Part shown: positions 1-9,346 of the stretch, piece after piece
Position numbering within the stretch: position 1 is the first letter of the stretch
How the letters are laid out: each line of letters begins with the position of its first letter
Source: Variovorax sp.
GTDB taxonomy: Bacteria; Pseudomonadota; Gammaproteobacteria; Burkholderiales; Burkholderiaceae_C
Direction of reading: 5' to 3'
Assembly: GCA_025352265.1 (NCBI GenBank)
Contig: JANXTS010000105.1
Location: 17,913-81,912, forward strand
DNA: 64,000 nt
Position numbers and translations under genes: made by a program
Notes under the pieces: model-generated
What the model was told of the DNA's origin: nothing
What the model saw: only the letters and a program-made list of their open reading frames with translations
Databases searched by the model: none

Positions 1-2598
1 ATTGTTGACCAGCGGCGACTCGAAGGGCTCGTAGTGCTCGGGCAATGGCCCTTCGGCCAGGCCCGTCGGTGCGAACAGCCGGGCGACGCCCTCTGCCGTC
101 ATGATGAACGGACGCACCGCGTCGACTGCGAAGGGATCTGCATCCGGACGAATGTCCGGGATGTCCGAGCCCGACCATTTCTTGCCGTCCCAGCTGATCA
201 ATCCGCGCTTGGCGATCCACGGTTTGCCGGTGGCCGGATCGGCCCCCGCCGCGTTGTACAAGATTCGCCGATTTGCTGGCCAGGCCCACGCCCAGTTGAG
301 CGCCTGGCCAATGCCGTACGGGTCGGCGTTATCACGTCGCGCCATCTGGTTGCCGGCCTGCGTCCAGGCGCCTGCGTAGATCCAGCAGCCGCTGGCGGTG
401 CTGCCGTCGTCTCGCAGCAAGCCGAAGCCGGGAAGCTGCTCACCGGCTTTGGCCAGTACTTTCGTGGGATCGGTCGGGTCCAGCAGGTCGGTCAGTGCCT
501 TGCCGTTGTATTCCATCGCAACCTCTTGCGCGGAGGGCGACGAAGGAATCTTGTAGTTCCAAGTGAGCTTGACGATCGGATCGGGGAAGGCACCACCATC
601 CTTAACGTAGGCCTGGCGCAACTTGTTGTAGATGCCGGCCACGATCTCCAGGTCGCCCAATGCCTCACCGGGACCTTCGGCGCCTTTCAGGTGCCACTGA
701 AGCCAACGACTGGAGTTGGTCAGTGAACCTTCTTCTTCAGCGAAGCAGTTTGCAGGAAGTCGGAATACGGTGGTCTGGATATCGGCAGTCTTGACGTCGT
801 TGAACTCGCCATAGTTCTTCCAGAATTCACTCGTTTCGGTGATCAGCGGATCAATGATCACGAGGAACTTGAGCTTGGACAAGCCGCCGATGATCTTGTT
901 CTTGTCCGGCAGTGCACCCACCGGATTGAAGCCTTGGCAGATGTAGCCGTTGATCTTGCCTTGGCTCATCAGTTCGAAGGCCTGCAAAACGTCATACACC
1001 TTGTCGATTTTGGGCAGATAGTGGAAGCCCCAATCGTTCTCGGCGGTGGCCGCATTGCCCCACCAGGCTTTTTGCATACTGACGAAGAACTTCGAATAGT
1101 TCTGCCAGTAGCTCATCTGGTTCGGACGCAACGGCTTGAGCGCGCGGCTCTTGTAATAGACGTCGAGCGTTTGTTCCGAGTCTCGCGCCAGCGACATATA
1201 GCCCGGCAGCGAGTTCGAAAGCAACCCCAGATCGGTCAGGCCTTGAATATTGCTGTGACCGCGCAGCGCATTCATGCCGCCGCCAGAGGCGCCTATGTTG
1301 CCCAGCAGCAGCTGCATGATGGCCGCGGTGCGGATCATCTGCGTACCCTGGCTGTGCTGTGTCCAGCCGAGCGCGTACAGCACCGTCATGGTCCTGTCGG
1401 TGGTGCTGGTACTGGCGATGTACTCGCACACCTTCAGGAATTTGTCTTGCGGGGTGCCCGTGATGCGGCTCACCAGTTCCGGCGTGTAGCGCGAAAAGTG
1501 ACGCTTCATGACCTGCAGCACGCACTGCGGGTCCTGCATGGTCATGTCGACTTTCGCCATGCCGGCATCATCTAGTGCATAGCCCCACGACTTCGCATCG
1601 TAGGTCCGCTTTTCTGGGTTGTACCCGCTGAAGATGCCTTCCTCGAACTTGTAGTCTGGCCCGACGATGAATGTCGCATTGGTGTAATTGCGAACGTATT
1701 CGGTCTGGATCTTGTTGTTACTGAGCAAAAAGTTCAGTACGCCACCCAGGAATGCGATGTCGGTGCCGGCACGTACCGGCGCGTAATAGTCGGCCACGGC
1801 GGCTGACCGCGTAAAGCGCGGGTCGACAACCACCAACTTAGCCTTGTTGTGCTTTTTGGCTTCAATAACCCATTTGAAGCCGCACGGATGCGCCTCCGCT
1901 GGATTGCCGCCCATCACCAGCACAACATCCGCATTTTGGATGTCTTGCCAATGGTTGGTCATTGCACCTCGTCCGAACGTCGGGGCCAGACTGGCCACCG
2001 TAGGTCCGTGTCAAACGCGTGCCTGGTTATCGAAGACCAGCATCCCGGTCGAGCGGAACGCTTTGTGCGTGAGATACCCGGTCTCGTTGGACGAGGCCGA
2101 TGCGCACAGCATGCCGGTGGTGGTCCATCGATTGACAGTCTTGCCTTCGGCGTTGGCGGGCTGGAAGTTGGCGTCGCGGTCAGCCTTCAGCAAAGTCGCG
2201 ATGCGCTCGAAGGCGCTGTCCCAGCTGATGCGCTTCCACTCATTGCTGCCAGGCTCGCGCATCTCGGGGTACTTGAGACGGCTGGGGCTGTGGACGAAGT
2301 CGAGCAGGCCTGCGCCCTTAGGGCACAGCGTGCCGCGGTTGACCGGGTGATCCGGGTCGCCCTCGATATGCAGGATTGCCGGGATCACGTTCTTGGCCTT
2401 GTCGCCAAGGCTGTACATGATGATGCCGCACCCTACCGAGCAATACGGACAGGTGTTGCGCGTCTCGGTGGTACGGGCCAGCTTAAAGTTGCGTGCCTCT
2501 GCCAGCGCGGCTGTCGGCGAAAAGCCAAGAGCGACCAGACTGGAACCGACCAGACCGGCGCTGCTGACTCGGAAAAAATGACGGCGATTCATGTCCAT
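1..2598 (-). CDS. fdnG: Formate dehydrogenase (FdnG/FdoG type) alpha subunit, selenoprotein, 3' end outside window
   Basis: Catalytic subunit of a membrane-linked, periplasm-facing formate dehydrogenase that oxidises formate at a molybdenum bis-MGD centre and passes electrons through [4Fe-4S] clusters. The N-terminus has a twin-arginine signal (NRRHFFR at residues 4-10, hydrophobic stretch to about 33). Cluster cysteines fall at 50, 53, 57 and 92. Codon 196 is TGA (complement of 2011-2013), preceded by NQARV and followed by HGPTVASLAPTF, as at the Sec196 site of E. coli FdnG. The frame is then open to the window edge, and its last visible residues (PEHYEPFE region) also match the family, so about 866 of roughly 1,015 codons are present. 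An AT-rich stretch and a small lipoprotein gene lie upstream. The beta and gamma subunits would lie beyond the left edge. A gene finder that does not know Sec would split it into two pieces. Confidence 0.95.
1981..2013 (-). promoter_or_regulatory. Bacterial SECIS element with selenocysteine UGA codon
   Basis: Directly after the in-frame UGA the mRNA can fold into a hairpin: lower stem CGG/CCG, one bulged U, upper stem GGCC/GGCC, and apical loop AGUCU. This is the arrangement recognised by SelB in E. coli fdhF and fdnG (bulged U below a short GC stem, GU in the loop). The stem starts about 10 nt after the UGA, also as in E. coli. The fold was done by eye. Confidence 0.88.
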
Positions 2599-2688
2599 GA
2601 AGCAGCCTTTTTGAACGTTGCGGTTTTCATCGGAGGTTTTACTTTTTCGAAAAAATTAGAATTGGAAACCGCGGCAAAGGGAGCGGAC

Positions 2689-3003
2689 TCACTTGGTCTT
2701 GCCGTCTCCTCCGGTCGGCGCTGCAGCGCCGCCGGTTACCGAAGTAGCAGCCTGACCAGAGGTCATCCCACCGATGGCGGTGCCACCTTCTGATGGGCCT
2801 TTATTTACAGAAGTGGAATCGACCTTATCACCCAATGCTGCGGGGTTAATACCGTCAGGATGTCTGTTTGAGGGCGTGCCCTCGGGTGCGCTGGTGGGTA
2901 AAGGCGGCGTTGCAGGTTTCCTGTCACAAGCGCACAGGGCGAGGAGCGCCGCAAGACCCAAAGTCGCGGCGGTTGTTCTGCAGTGAAGATGTCGTGAATT
3001 CAA
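2689..3003 (-). CDS. Small hypothetical lipoprotein
   Basis: A 104-residue protein whose first ~27 residues form a lipoprotein-type signal: basic start, leucine/alanine-rich core, then a cysteine in LALCAC that could be lipidated. The mature part is low-complexity, rich in Pro, Gly, Thr and Ala, with no recognisable domain. It sits 90 bp upstream of the formate dehydrogenase gene on the same strand and might be co-transcribed with it. No function can be assigned. Confidence 0.6.
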   Translation of the reverse strand: MNSRHLHCRTTAATLGLAALLALCACDRKPATPPLPTSAPEGTPSNRHPDGINPAALGDKVDSTSVNKGPSEGGTAIGGMTSGQAATSVTGGAAAPTGGDGKTK

Positions 3004-3093
3004 GCTTTACCCTTATCGATTTAGTCTAGCAATGGAACAAAGTCCTTGCACTCCGGCATCACCCTAAAAATAAATGCCGCCAACGCTGTCGGC

Positions 3094-3099
3094 TATCGT
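3094..3099 (+). promoter_or_regulatory. Candidate -10 box of the FtsX-like permease gene
   Basis: TATCGT (TANNNT form) lies exactly 6 nt before the ATG at 3106, the same spacing seen before several other genes here. It supports the 3106 start over the upstream alternative at 3046 and would give a leaderless transcript. Confidence 0.35.
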
Positions 3100-3105
3100 C
3101 GGTGC

Positions 3106-5622
3106 ATGAACGCACCTCTTCGCCTTGGCTGGCGCACTCTTTGGCGCGATCTGCGCGCCGGCGAACTGCGCCTGTTAATTGTCGCAGTGCTGCTCGCCGT
3201 GGCAGCCTTGACGGCGGTCGGGTTTTTTGCCGACCGGCTCAACGGCGGCTTGCAGCGTGATGCGCGGCAGTTGCTCGGCGGCGATGCGGTGCTGGCCAGC
3301 GACAACCCGACCCCACCGGCATTTGTCGAAAAGGCAAAGTCCCTTGGTTTACAGGCTGCGGGAACTTACGGCTTTCCTACGATGGCGCGCGCCAGCGATG
3401 AACAAGGCGGCGCCAGCAAGCTGGTCGCGCTGAAGGCGGTCAAGGCCGGCTATCCGTTGCGCGGTCGCCTGCAAACCTCCGTCACCGCCGAAGGCACCGG
3501 CGAGCCGACACGCGATATTCCCGCACCCGGCGACGTCTGGGTCGATGCGTCGCTGCTCGAATCGTTGGGCCTGAAGGTCGGCGACATGATGCTGCTCGGC
3601 GACACGCAGTTGAAGATCGCGCGCATCGTGGTGCTCGAACCCGACCGCGGCGCCGGCTTCATGAGCTTCGCGCCGCGCGTGATGCTGAACCAGGCAGATG
3701 TCGCCCGCACAGGGCTCGTGCAGCCAGCCAGCCGAATCAGCTATCGCTTTGCAGTTGCCGGAGATGCGGCGGCGGTTAAATCGTTCAGCGACTTCACCGA
3801 CGCGACGCTAAAAAAGGGTGAACTGCGTGGTGCGCGGCTCGACTCGTTCGAAAGCGGGCGACCTGAAATGCGGCAGACGCTGGACCGCGCAGAGAAGTTC
3901 CTGAACCTCGTCGCATTGCTTGCAGCATTGCTGTCGGCCGTGGCCGTAGCGCTCGCGGCGCGCGGCTTCGCGGCCAGCCATCTCGACGACTGCGCGATGC
4001 TGCGGGTGCTCGGCCAGAGCCAACGCACCATCGCGATGGCCTATTCATTCGAGTTCCTGTTCATCGGTCTGGTGGCGAGTGGGCTCGGCGTCGCGATCGG
4101 TTTCGGCGTGCACTATGTCTTCGTCGCACTGCTCGCGGGTCTTGTCGATGCGTCGTTGCCTGCGGCGACGTTGTGGCCCGTGGCTTTCGGCTTCGGCATG
4201 GGCTTGACGCTGCTTTTCGCTTTCGGGCTTCCGCCGGTGTTGCAGCTTGCGAAAGTGCCGCCGCTGCGCGTGATCCGGCGCGATGTCGGCGGGCTCAAGC
4301 CGGCGTCGGTTGCGGTGCTCACAGTCGGTGTGCTGGGCTTCGCTGCGCTGCTGCTCGCTGCCAGCAGCGACATCAAGTTGGGACTCATCGCAGTCGGCGG
4401 TTTTGCTGCAGCGGTCGCGTTGTTCGCGGCATTGAGCTGGCTTGCGGTCAAGGTCTTGCGGCGCAGCGTCAACGAGACGACTGCACCGCGCTGGCTCGTG
4501 CTGGCAACGCGGCAGATTTCGGCGCGCCCCGTGTATGCGGTGGTACAGGTCAGTGCGTTGGCGGTCGGACTGCTCGCGCTCATCTTGCTGGTGCTGCTGC
4601 GCACCGACCTCGTGTCGAGCTGGCGCAAGGCGACGCCGCCCGATGCGCCCAATCGCTTCGTCATCAACGTCATGCCCGAGCAGAGCGATCCGTTCCAGAA
4701 ATCGCTGCGCGATGCCGGCGTCAGCAAGTTCGACTGGTACCCGATGATTCGCGGGCGACTGATCTCGATCAACGACAAGCCGATCGCGCCCGACGACTAT
4801 GCCGACGATCGCGCCAAGCGCCTCGTGGATCGCGAATTCAACCTCAGCAACAGCGCCGACGCGCCCGCGCACAACACCATCACCGCCGGCAAGTGGACGC
4901 CAGATGCCAAGGGCGAGATCAGCGTGGAAGAAGGTTTGGCCGAGACGCTCGGCCTGAAGCTCGGCGACAACTTGCGCTTCGATGTCGGCGGCATCCCGAG
5001 CGATGCACGCATCACCTCGCTGCGCAAGGTCGACTGGGGCTCGCTGCACGCCAACTTCTTCGTGATGTACACCGTGGCGACGCTGCCCGATGTGCCGGCG
5101 ACCTACCTCGCCGCTTTCCGCGCGCCGCCGGCCAAGGGCTTCGACAACGCACTGGTGCGCAGTTACCCGAACATCACCAACGTCGACATGAGCGCGACCA
5201 TCGCGCAGGTGCAGCGCGTGCTCGACCAGGTCATCAGCGCGGTCGAGTTCTTGTTCGGCTTTACGCTGGCAGCCGGTCTCGTTGTGTTGTTCGCTGCCGT
5301 GACCGCGACGCGCGAAGAGCGGGCGCGCGAGTTCGCGGTGATGCGTGCCGTCGGTGCGCGCGCCAGCCTGCTGCGGCAGGTACAGCGTGCAGAGCTGATC
5401 GGCGTCGGACTGCTGGCCGGCTTGCTCGCCAGCATCGTGGCGTCGGCCATCGGTTGGGCGCTGGCGCGCTACGTCTTCGAGTTCACATGGACCGCGTCGC
5501 CGCTGGTTCCGCTAGGCGGCGCGCTCGCTGGTGCGGTGCTGGCGCTGGCCGCCGGCTGGTGGGGGCTGCGCGAGGTGCTCCGCCGGCCGGTCGTGGAAAC
5601 GCTGCGCCGCGCGGCTGAATAA
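3106..5622 (+). CDS. ABC transporter permease, FtsX/MacB-like (YbbP type)
   Basis: A polytopic inner-membrane protein of 838 residues from the chosen start (MNAPLRLGW). It has an N-terminal membrane segment, a large periplasmic region, a first FtsX-type membrane domain at about residues 260-420, a second periplasmic region, and a C-terminal FtsX domain ending in VVETLRRAAE. The order matches YbbP-like permeases, which work with a YbbA-type ATPase in export or lipoprotein-related processes. No ATPase gene is adjacent, so the partner must be encoded elsewhere. An in-frame start exists at 3046, but the stretch between does not look like family sequence and contains a plausible promoter. Confidence 0.85.
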   Translation: MNAPLRLGWRTLWRDLRAGELRLLIVAVLLAVAALTAVGFFADRLNGGLQRDARQLLGGDAVLASDNPTPPAFVEKAKSLGLQAAGTYGFPTMARASDEQGGASKLVALKAVKAGYPLRGRLQTSVTAEGTGEPTRDIPAPGDVWVDASLLESLGLKVGDMMLLGDTQLKIARIVVLEPDRGAGFMSFAPRVMLNQADVARTGLVQPASRISYRFAVAGDAAAVKSFSDFTDATLKKGELRGARLDSFESGRPEMRQTLDRAEKFLNLVALLAALLSAVAVALAARGFAASHLDDCAMLRVLGQSQRTIAMAYSFEFLFIGLVASGLGVAIGFGVHYVFVALLAGLVDASLPAATLWPVAFGFGMGLTLLFAFGLPPVLQLAKVPPLRVIRRDVGGLKPASVAVLTVGVLGFAALLLAASSDIKLGLIAVGGFAAAVALFAALSWLAVKVLRRSVNETTAPRWLVLATRQISARPVYAVVQVSALAVGLLALILLVLLRTDLVSSWRKATPPDAPNRFVINVMPEQSDPFQKSLRDAGVSKFDWYPMIRGRLISINDKPIAPDDYADDRAKRLVDREFNLSNSADAPAHNTITAGKWTPDAKGEISVEEGLAETLGLKLGDNLRFDVGGIPSDARITSLRKVDWGSLHANFFVMYTVATLPDVPATYLAAFRAPPAKGFDNALVRSYPNITNVDMSATIAQVQRVLDQVISAVEFLFGFTLAAGLVVLFAAVTATREERAREFAVMRAVGARASLLRQVQRAELIGVGLLAGLLASIVASAIGWALARYVFEFTWTASPLVPLGGALAGAVLALAAGWWGLREVLRRPVVETLRRAAE

Positions 5623-5665
5623 GACCGGTGAAGGCCGTCGAACGGCGGCGAGGACAATCGAACCC

Positions 5666-6091
5666 ATGCAGATTGAAGACAAACCCAAGTTCGACTCACC
5701 CTTCGAGTGGATCGGTGGCGAAGAAAAAGTGAAGTCGCTGGTCGACCGGTTCTATGACTTGATGGAGATCGAGCCAGCCTACGCGGTGCTTCGCGCAGTG
5801 CATGGCAACACGCTCGACAACGCGCGTCAGCGGCTCTTCTGGTTCCTGTGCGGCTGGCTCGGCGGACCGCAGTACTACACCGACCGTTTTGGCAATCCGA
5901 TGCTGCGCGCGCGGCATTTGCCACAAAGCATCGGTGGCCACAGCATCGGCATCAAGGAGCGCGATCAGTGGCTCGCGTGCATGGACCAGGCGATGGGTGA
6001 GACGGGCGTCGATGAAGCGCTGCGAGAGCGGCTGCGCGACTCGTTTTTCAAAACCGCAGACTGGATGCGCAACAGGGGAGAGGCTGCATGA
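5666..6091 (+). CDS. Group II truncated haemoglobin (trHbO-like)
   Basis: A 141-residue cytosolic haem protein. The pattern RARHLPQSIG followed by ERDQWLACM is typical of group II truncated globins. His84 is the likely proximal haem ligand, Tyr30 (RFYDLM) fits the B10 tyrosine, and Trp in ERDQW fits the G8 tryptophan. Such proteins bind oxygen or NO and may act in NO or peroxide detoxification. It overlaps the following flavoprotein gene by 4 bp (ATGA), so the two are translationally coupled and may form a globin-reductase pair. GACAAT lies 7 nt before the ATG. Confidence 0.93.
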   Translation: MQIEDKPKFDSPFEWIGGEEKVKSLVDRFYDLMEIEPAYAVLRAVHGNTLDNARQRLFWFLCGWLGGPQYYTDRFGNPMLRARHLPQSIGGHSIGIKERDQWLACMDQAMGETGVDEALRERLRDSFFKTADWMRNRGEAA

Positions 6092-7368
6092 GTGGCATCG
6101 GTGACATGAGTGACATGGGCGAAATGAACAACATGAACAAATCGAACGACATCGTGATCATTGGCGGCGGTCATGCGGCTGCGCAGCTGTGCGCTTCACT
6201 GGTCGAGGCCGGGCAGGGCGCCCGTGTGCATCTGGTGTGCGAGGAGCCTTGCGAGCCATATCACCGGCCGCCGTTGTCCAAGGCGTTCTTGAAAAGCGCT
6301 GAAGAAACGACGCAGCCGCACAAGGCTGCTGACTGGTATCGCGAGGCCGGCATCGCGCTGCATCTCGGGGATGCGGCCACGGCGATCGACCGCGCGGCGC
6401 ACACCGTCACATTGCGTTCCGGCGCGGTGCTGCCGTGGGAGCGGCTGGTGCTGGCGACAGGCACGCGCGCGCGCCGGCTCGAAGGCTTGCCTGATGGTCT
6501 CGCCAACGTAGCGATGCTGCGCGCGGCCGACGAGGCGCATCGGCTACGCGCGCAACTCGCGTCGGCGCAGCACGTCACCGTGCTCGGCGGTGGCTTCATC
6601 GGACTCGAAGTGGCCGCCACTGCCAAGGCGATGGGCAAGACGGTGCGCGTCGTCGAAGCGGCACCACGATTGATGGGCCGCGCGGTGTCGCCCGAATTGT
6701 CGGCGCACGTGCTCGCGGTGCATCGCGCGGCCGACATCGACATCGTGCTGAACGCCAAGATCGGCGGCTTTGAAATTTCTGAAAACCGGCTGCAGTCGAT
6801 GCAGATCGATGGTGTCGAGGTGGCGGTCGACCTGCTATTGCTCGGCATCGGCGCAGTGCCCGAAACCGCGTTGGCGGAGGCAACTGGACTGGAGTGCGCC
6901 GACGGCATCGTGGTCGATGCGCACATGCAGACCAGCGATTCAACCGTGCTGGCGATCGGTGATTGCACGCGCTTCCCGGACCGGCGTGCCGGCCGCGCGC
7001 TGCGGCTCGAATCGGTCGCCAACGCGAACGAGCAGGCGCGCACGGCGGCCGCCACGCTCATCGGCGCGCCGCGGCCGCACGATGCGATGCCGTCGTTCTG
7101 GTCGGAGCAGGGCGGGATGCGGCTGCAGATGGTCGGGTTGATGCCGCAAGGTGTGGCGGGCCAGGTCACGGTGCGTCGGCCTGGCCCCGGCGCGAACCCC
7201 AATGCCTTTTCGCTGTTCCATTTCGCCGACGGTCAACTGGTGTGCGTCGAGTCGGCCAACGCGCCGGTCGATCACATGATGAGCCGCAAGCTGATGGAAG
7301 CCGGGCGCAATCCCGAGCCAGGGGCGGTGGCCGATGTGGCGGTGCCGTTGAAGTCGCTGCTGGGCTAG
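6088..7368 (+). CDS. FAD/NAD(P)-dependent oxidoreductase, ferredoxin-reductase type
   Basis: A 426-residue flavoprotein of the rubredoxin/ferredoxin reductase group. An FAD-binding GGGHAA lies near residue 26, an NAD-binding GGGFIGLE lies near residue 171, and the second FAD motif (AIGDCTRFPD) lies near residue 291. The C-terminal reductase-like domain follows. The first ~18 residues are a methionine-rich run (MSGIGDMSDMGEMNNMNK) from a short repeated DNA motif, so Met 12 or Met 16 could be the true start. The ATGA overlap with the globin gene suggests it supplies electrons to the globin, but substrate and partner are inferred. Confidence 0.88.
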   Translation: MSGIGDMSDMGEMNNMNKSNDIVIIGGGHAAAQLCASLVEAGQGARVHLVCEEPCEPYHRPPLSKAFLKSAEETTQPHKAADWYREAGIALHLGDAATAIDRAAHTVTLRSGAVLPWERLVLATGTRARRLEGLPDGLANVAMLRAADEAHRLRAQLASAQHVTVLGGGFIGLEVAATAKAMGKTVRVVEAAPRLMGRAVSPELSAHVLAVHRAADIDIVLNAKIGGFEISENRLQSMQIDGVEVAVDLLLLGIGAVPETALAEATGLECADGIVVDAHMQTSDSTVLAIGDCTRFPDRRAGRALRLESVANANEQARTAAATLIGAPRPHDAMPSFWSEQGGMRLQMVGLMPQGVAGQVTVRRPGPGANPNAFSLFHFADGQLVCVESANAPVDHMMSRKLMEAGRNPEPGAVADVAVPLKSLLG

Positions 7369-7392
7369 CGGCTCCACCCTGCGTCGGCAGCG

Positions 7393-8097
7393 TTACTGGC
7401 GTCCCACCGGCGCCAGCAACACCACCAGCGCGCCCGCGCCGCCTTCCGCTGGTTTGGCCTGCACGAAGGCCAACACTTCGATCTTCTGGATCAACCAGCG
7501 CTGCGCCTTGGTCTTGAGCACGGGCAGCTTGCCGGGTGAGCCCAGCCCTTTGCCATGCACGACGCGAACGCATCGGATTCCCTGTCGGTGCGAGGTGCGG
7601 ATGAAGGCACCGAGCGCCTCCCGCGCCTCGTCGCTGCGAAGGCCGTGCAGGTCGACCTGGCGCTGGATCGACCATTCGCCGGCGCGCAGCTTGCGCGTCA
7701 CGTCGGTGCCGATGCCAGGACGGCGAAAGCTCATCGCGTCGTCGACGTCCAGCAGCGTGGTCACGTCGAACTCGTCGCTGATCGATTCACGTAGCGCGCG
7801 CTGTTCGTCGAGCTGGTGCTGGAGCGGAATCGGCGCGGGCGGTTCGGGTGCAAGCGGCACCGATGCCTTGCGCCGCAGCGGTTCGGTGGCGCCGATAGCG
7901 CGGCTGAACAGGTCTTTTTCCGCGGCGCGTTTTTTCTCGGCGGCGAGTCGCAGCGCAGCGGCTGTGGCCTCGCGTTCACGCTCTGCCGCCAGCGTTTGCT
8001 GAATCAGCTTCAGATCGGCGAGTGAGCGCAGGCCAGGGCGCAGGCCAGGGCGCAGGCCCGCAGGTTGTTTACCGGAATCCGGTTTGGCGCGAGCCAT
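7393..8097 (-). CDS. Smr-domain protein (Smr/MutS2 family)
   Basis: A 234-residue protein with a charged, probably helical N-terminal half (many Glu, Arg and Ala at about residues 30-70). A C-terminal Smr domain begins near residue 145 with QVDLHGLRSDEA and continues to VVHGKGLGSPG. DLHG and HGKG are the hallmark motifs of Smr domains, which act as nucleases on DNA or RNA. Its start overlaps the radC stop by one base (TGATG), so the pair is an operon. Residues 15-24 (RPGLRPGLRS) come from a 12-bp tandem repeat. Confidence 0.88.
   Translation of the reverse strand: MARAKPDSGKQPAGLRPGLRPGLRSLADLKLIQQTLAAEREREATAAALRLAAEKKRAAEKDLFSRAIGATEPLRRKASVPLAPEPPAPIPLQHQLDEQRALRESISDEFDVTTLLDVDDAMSFRRPGIGTDVTRKLRAGEWSIQRQVDLHGLRSDEAREALGAFIRTSHRQGIRCVRVVHGKGLGSPGKLPVLKTKAQRWLIQKIEVLAFVQAKPAEGGAGALVVLLAPVGRQ
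8026..8061. repeat. 12-bp tandem repeat inside the Smr gene
   Basis: GCGCAGGCCAGG occurs twice in tandem with a third, diverged copy. It is in frame and encodes the Gly-Leu-Arg-Pro repeat near the Smr protein N-terminus, so copy-number change would not shift the frame. Confidence 0.85.
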
Positions 8098-8774
8098 CAG
8101 ATCAATCCTTTTTCAGCCATCGACAAAGTCTGGCCCGCTGCAACGATGACGTGATCGAGCACGCGCACGTCGACCAGTGCCAGCGCCGCTTTAAGTGTTT
8201 GCGTGAGCGACTCGTCGGCGCGCGATGGCTCGACGCTGCCGCTCGGGTGGTTGTGCGCCAGCACCACGGCCGAAGCGTGATGGTGCAAAGCGCGGATGAC
8301 GACCTCGCGGGGATACACGCTGGTTTGCGTCAGCGTGCCGCGAAACAGCTCTTCGAGCGCGATCAGCCGATGCTGCGCGTCGAGAAACAGCGCAGCGAAG
8401 ACTTCATGTGGCCGCGACGCGATGTGCAGTTGCAGGTAGTGCTTGACGGCTTCCGGCGAGTCGAACACTGTCCGTTCTTTAAGTCGCTCGGCCATGGCAC
8501 GGCGCGCGAGTTCGAGCACGGCAGTGAGCTCGGCGCGCTTGGCCGGGCCGCCGAGCCCTTTGATTTTTTTCAAGTCGTCGAGGCTGGTGTTCAGCAGGCC
8601 GGCCAGGCCGCCGAAGGTGTCGAGCAGTTCCTGCGAAAGCTGAAGCACGTTTTTGCCGACCATCCCGGTTCGAAGCAGCAGTGCCAGCAGTTCAACGTCT
8701 CCGAGCGCACCGGGGCCACGAGCGAGCAGCTTTTCGCGCGGGCGGGCGTCGGCGGGGAGGTCCTTGAAGGCCAT
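8097..8774 (-). CDS. radC: RadC family protein (JAB/MPN metalloprotease-like domain)
   Basis: A 225-residue protein with an N-terminal helix-hairpin-helix-like region ([13 protein letters not shown] at about residues 70-82) and a C-terminal JAMM domain with the metal-binding pattern [14 protein letters not shown]. Despite its historical DNA-repair name its biochemical role is unclear. It is full length for the family. It is the first gene of a two-gene operon with the Smr protein and diverges from the FKBP gene. Confidence 0.93.
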   Translation of the reverse strand: MAFKDLPADARPREKLLARGPGALGDVELLALLLRTGMVGKNVLQLSQELLDTFGGLAGLLNTSLDDLKKIKGLGGPAKRAELTAVLELARRAMAERLKERTVFDSPEAVKHYLQLHIASRPHEVFAALFLDAQHRLIALEELFRGTLTQTSVYPREVVIRALHHHASAVVLAHNHPSGSVEPSRADESLTQTLKAALALVDVRVLDHVIVAAGQTLSMAEKGLI

Positions 8775-8863
8775 GCGGGCGGTCGGTGAGGGAATTTGGA
8801 GCGGAGCGCGAGGGTCCGGGCCCGGCTCCTTAAAATGAAGGTCAGTTTATCGGGATACTCATT

Positions 8864-9346
8864 TTGTCTTTGCCTCCCACCGCTGCCGCCGCCTCCCTCG
8901 TTGCCCTGCCCGTGGTGCAGCCCGGCTCGTTCCTCACCCTGCACTACCGGCTCGGCGGTCCGGCGGGCGACATCATCAACACCTTCGCGGACAAGCCGGC
9001 GACGCTGTCGCTCGGCACAGGCGAGCTGTCGCCGGCGATGGAAGCTCGGCTGATCGGTCTCGAAGAAGGCGCTCACGCGACCTTCCAACTGCCCGCCGGC
9101 GAAGCTTTTGGCGATCGAAATGCCGAGATGCAACAGTGGGTCGCCAAGACCCTGCTCGCCAAGATGGGGGATCCCGACGAGCGCTATGCGGTGGGGGACG
9201 TGGTGCAGTTTCCGACGCCCGACGGCACCGGCAGCTACGCCGGGGCGGTGATCGAAGCGAGCCCGACGGCCGTGCGCTTCGACTTCAACCATCCGTTGGC
9301 GGGGCAGCCTGTGACCTTTGAAGTGCGACTGATCGGCGTGCTGTGA
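8864..9346 (+). CDS. fkpB: FKBP-type peptidyl-prolyl isomerase, SlpA/FkpB type
   Basis: A 160-residue cytosolic prolyl isomerase. It has the FKBP core (LTLHYRL, then LSLGTGELSPAMEARLIGL) with an inserted IF domain around FGDRNAEMQQWV, as in SlpA. No ATG is in frame after the upstream stop at 8831, so the start must be alternative; TTG at 8864 is used here, with TTG 8870 as another option. Its stop overlaps the GTG start of ispH, an association with ispH seen in many proteobacteria. TAAAAT at 8831-8836 may be its -10 box. Confidence 0.88.
   Translation: MSLPPTAAAASLVALPVVQPGSFLTLHYRLGGPAGDIINTFADKPATLSLGTGELSPAMEARLIGLEEGAHATFQLPAGEAFGDRNAEMQQWVAKTLLAKMGDPDERYAVGDVVQFPTPDGTGSYAGAVIEASPTAVRFDFNHPLAGQPVTFEVRLIGVL

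Noticed and set aside
2011..2013. Premature stop in the formate dehydrogenase gene, i.e. a pseudogene
   Set aside because: The TGA is at the known selenocysteine position, a SECIS hairpin follows, and the rest of the frame is intact and family-like.
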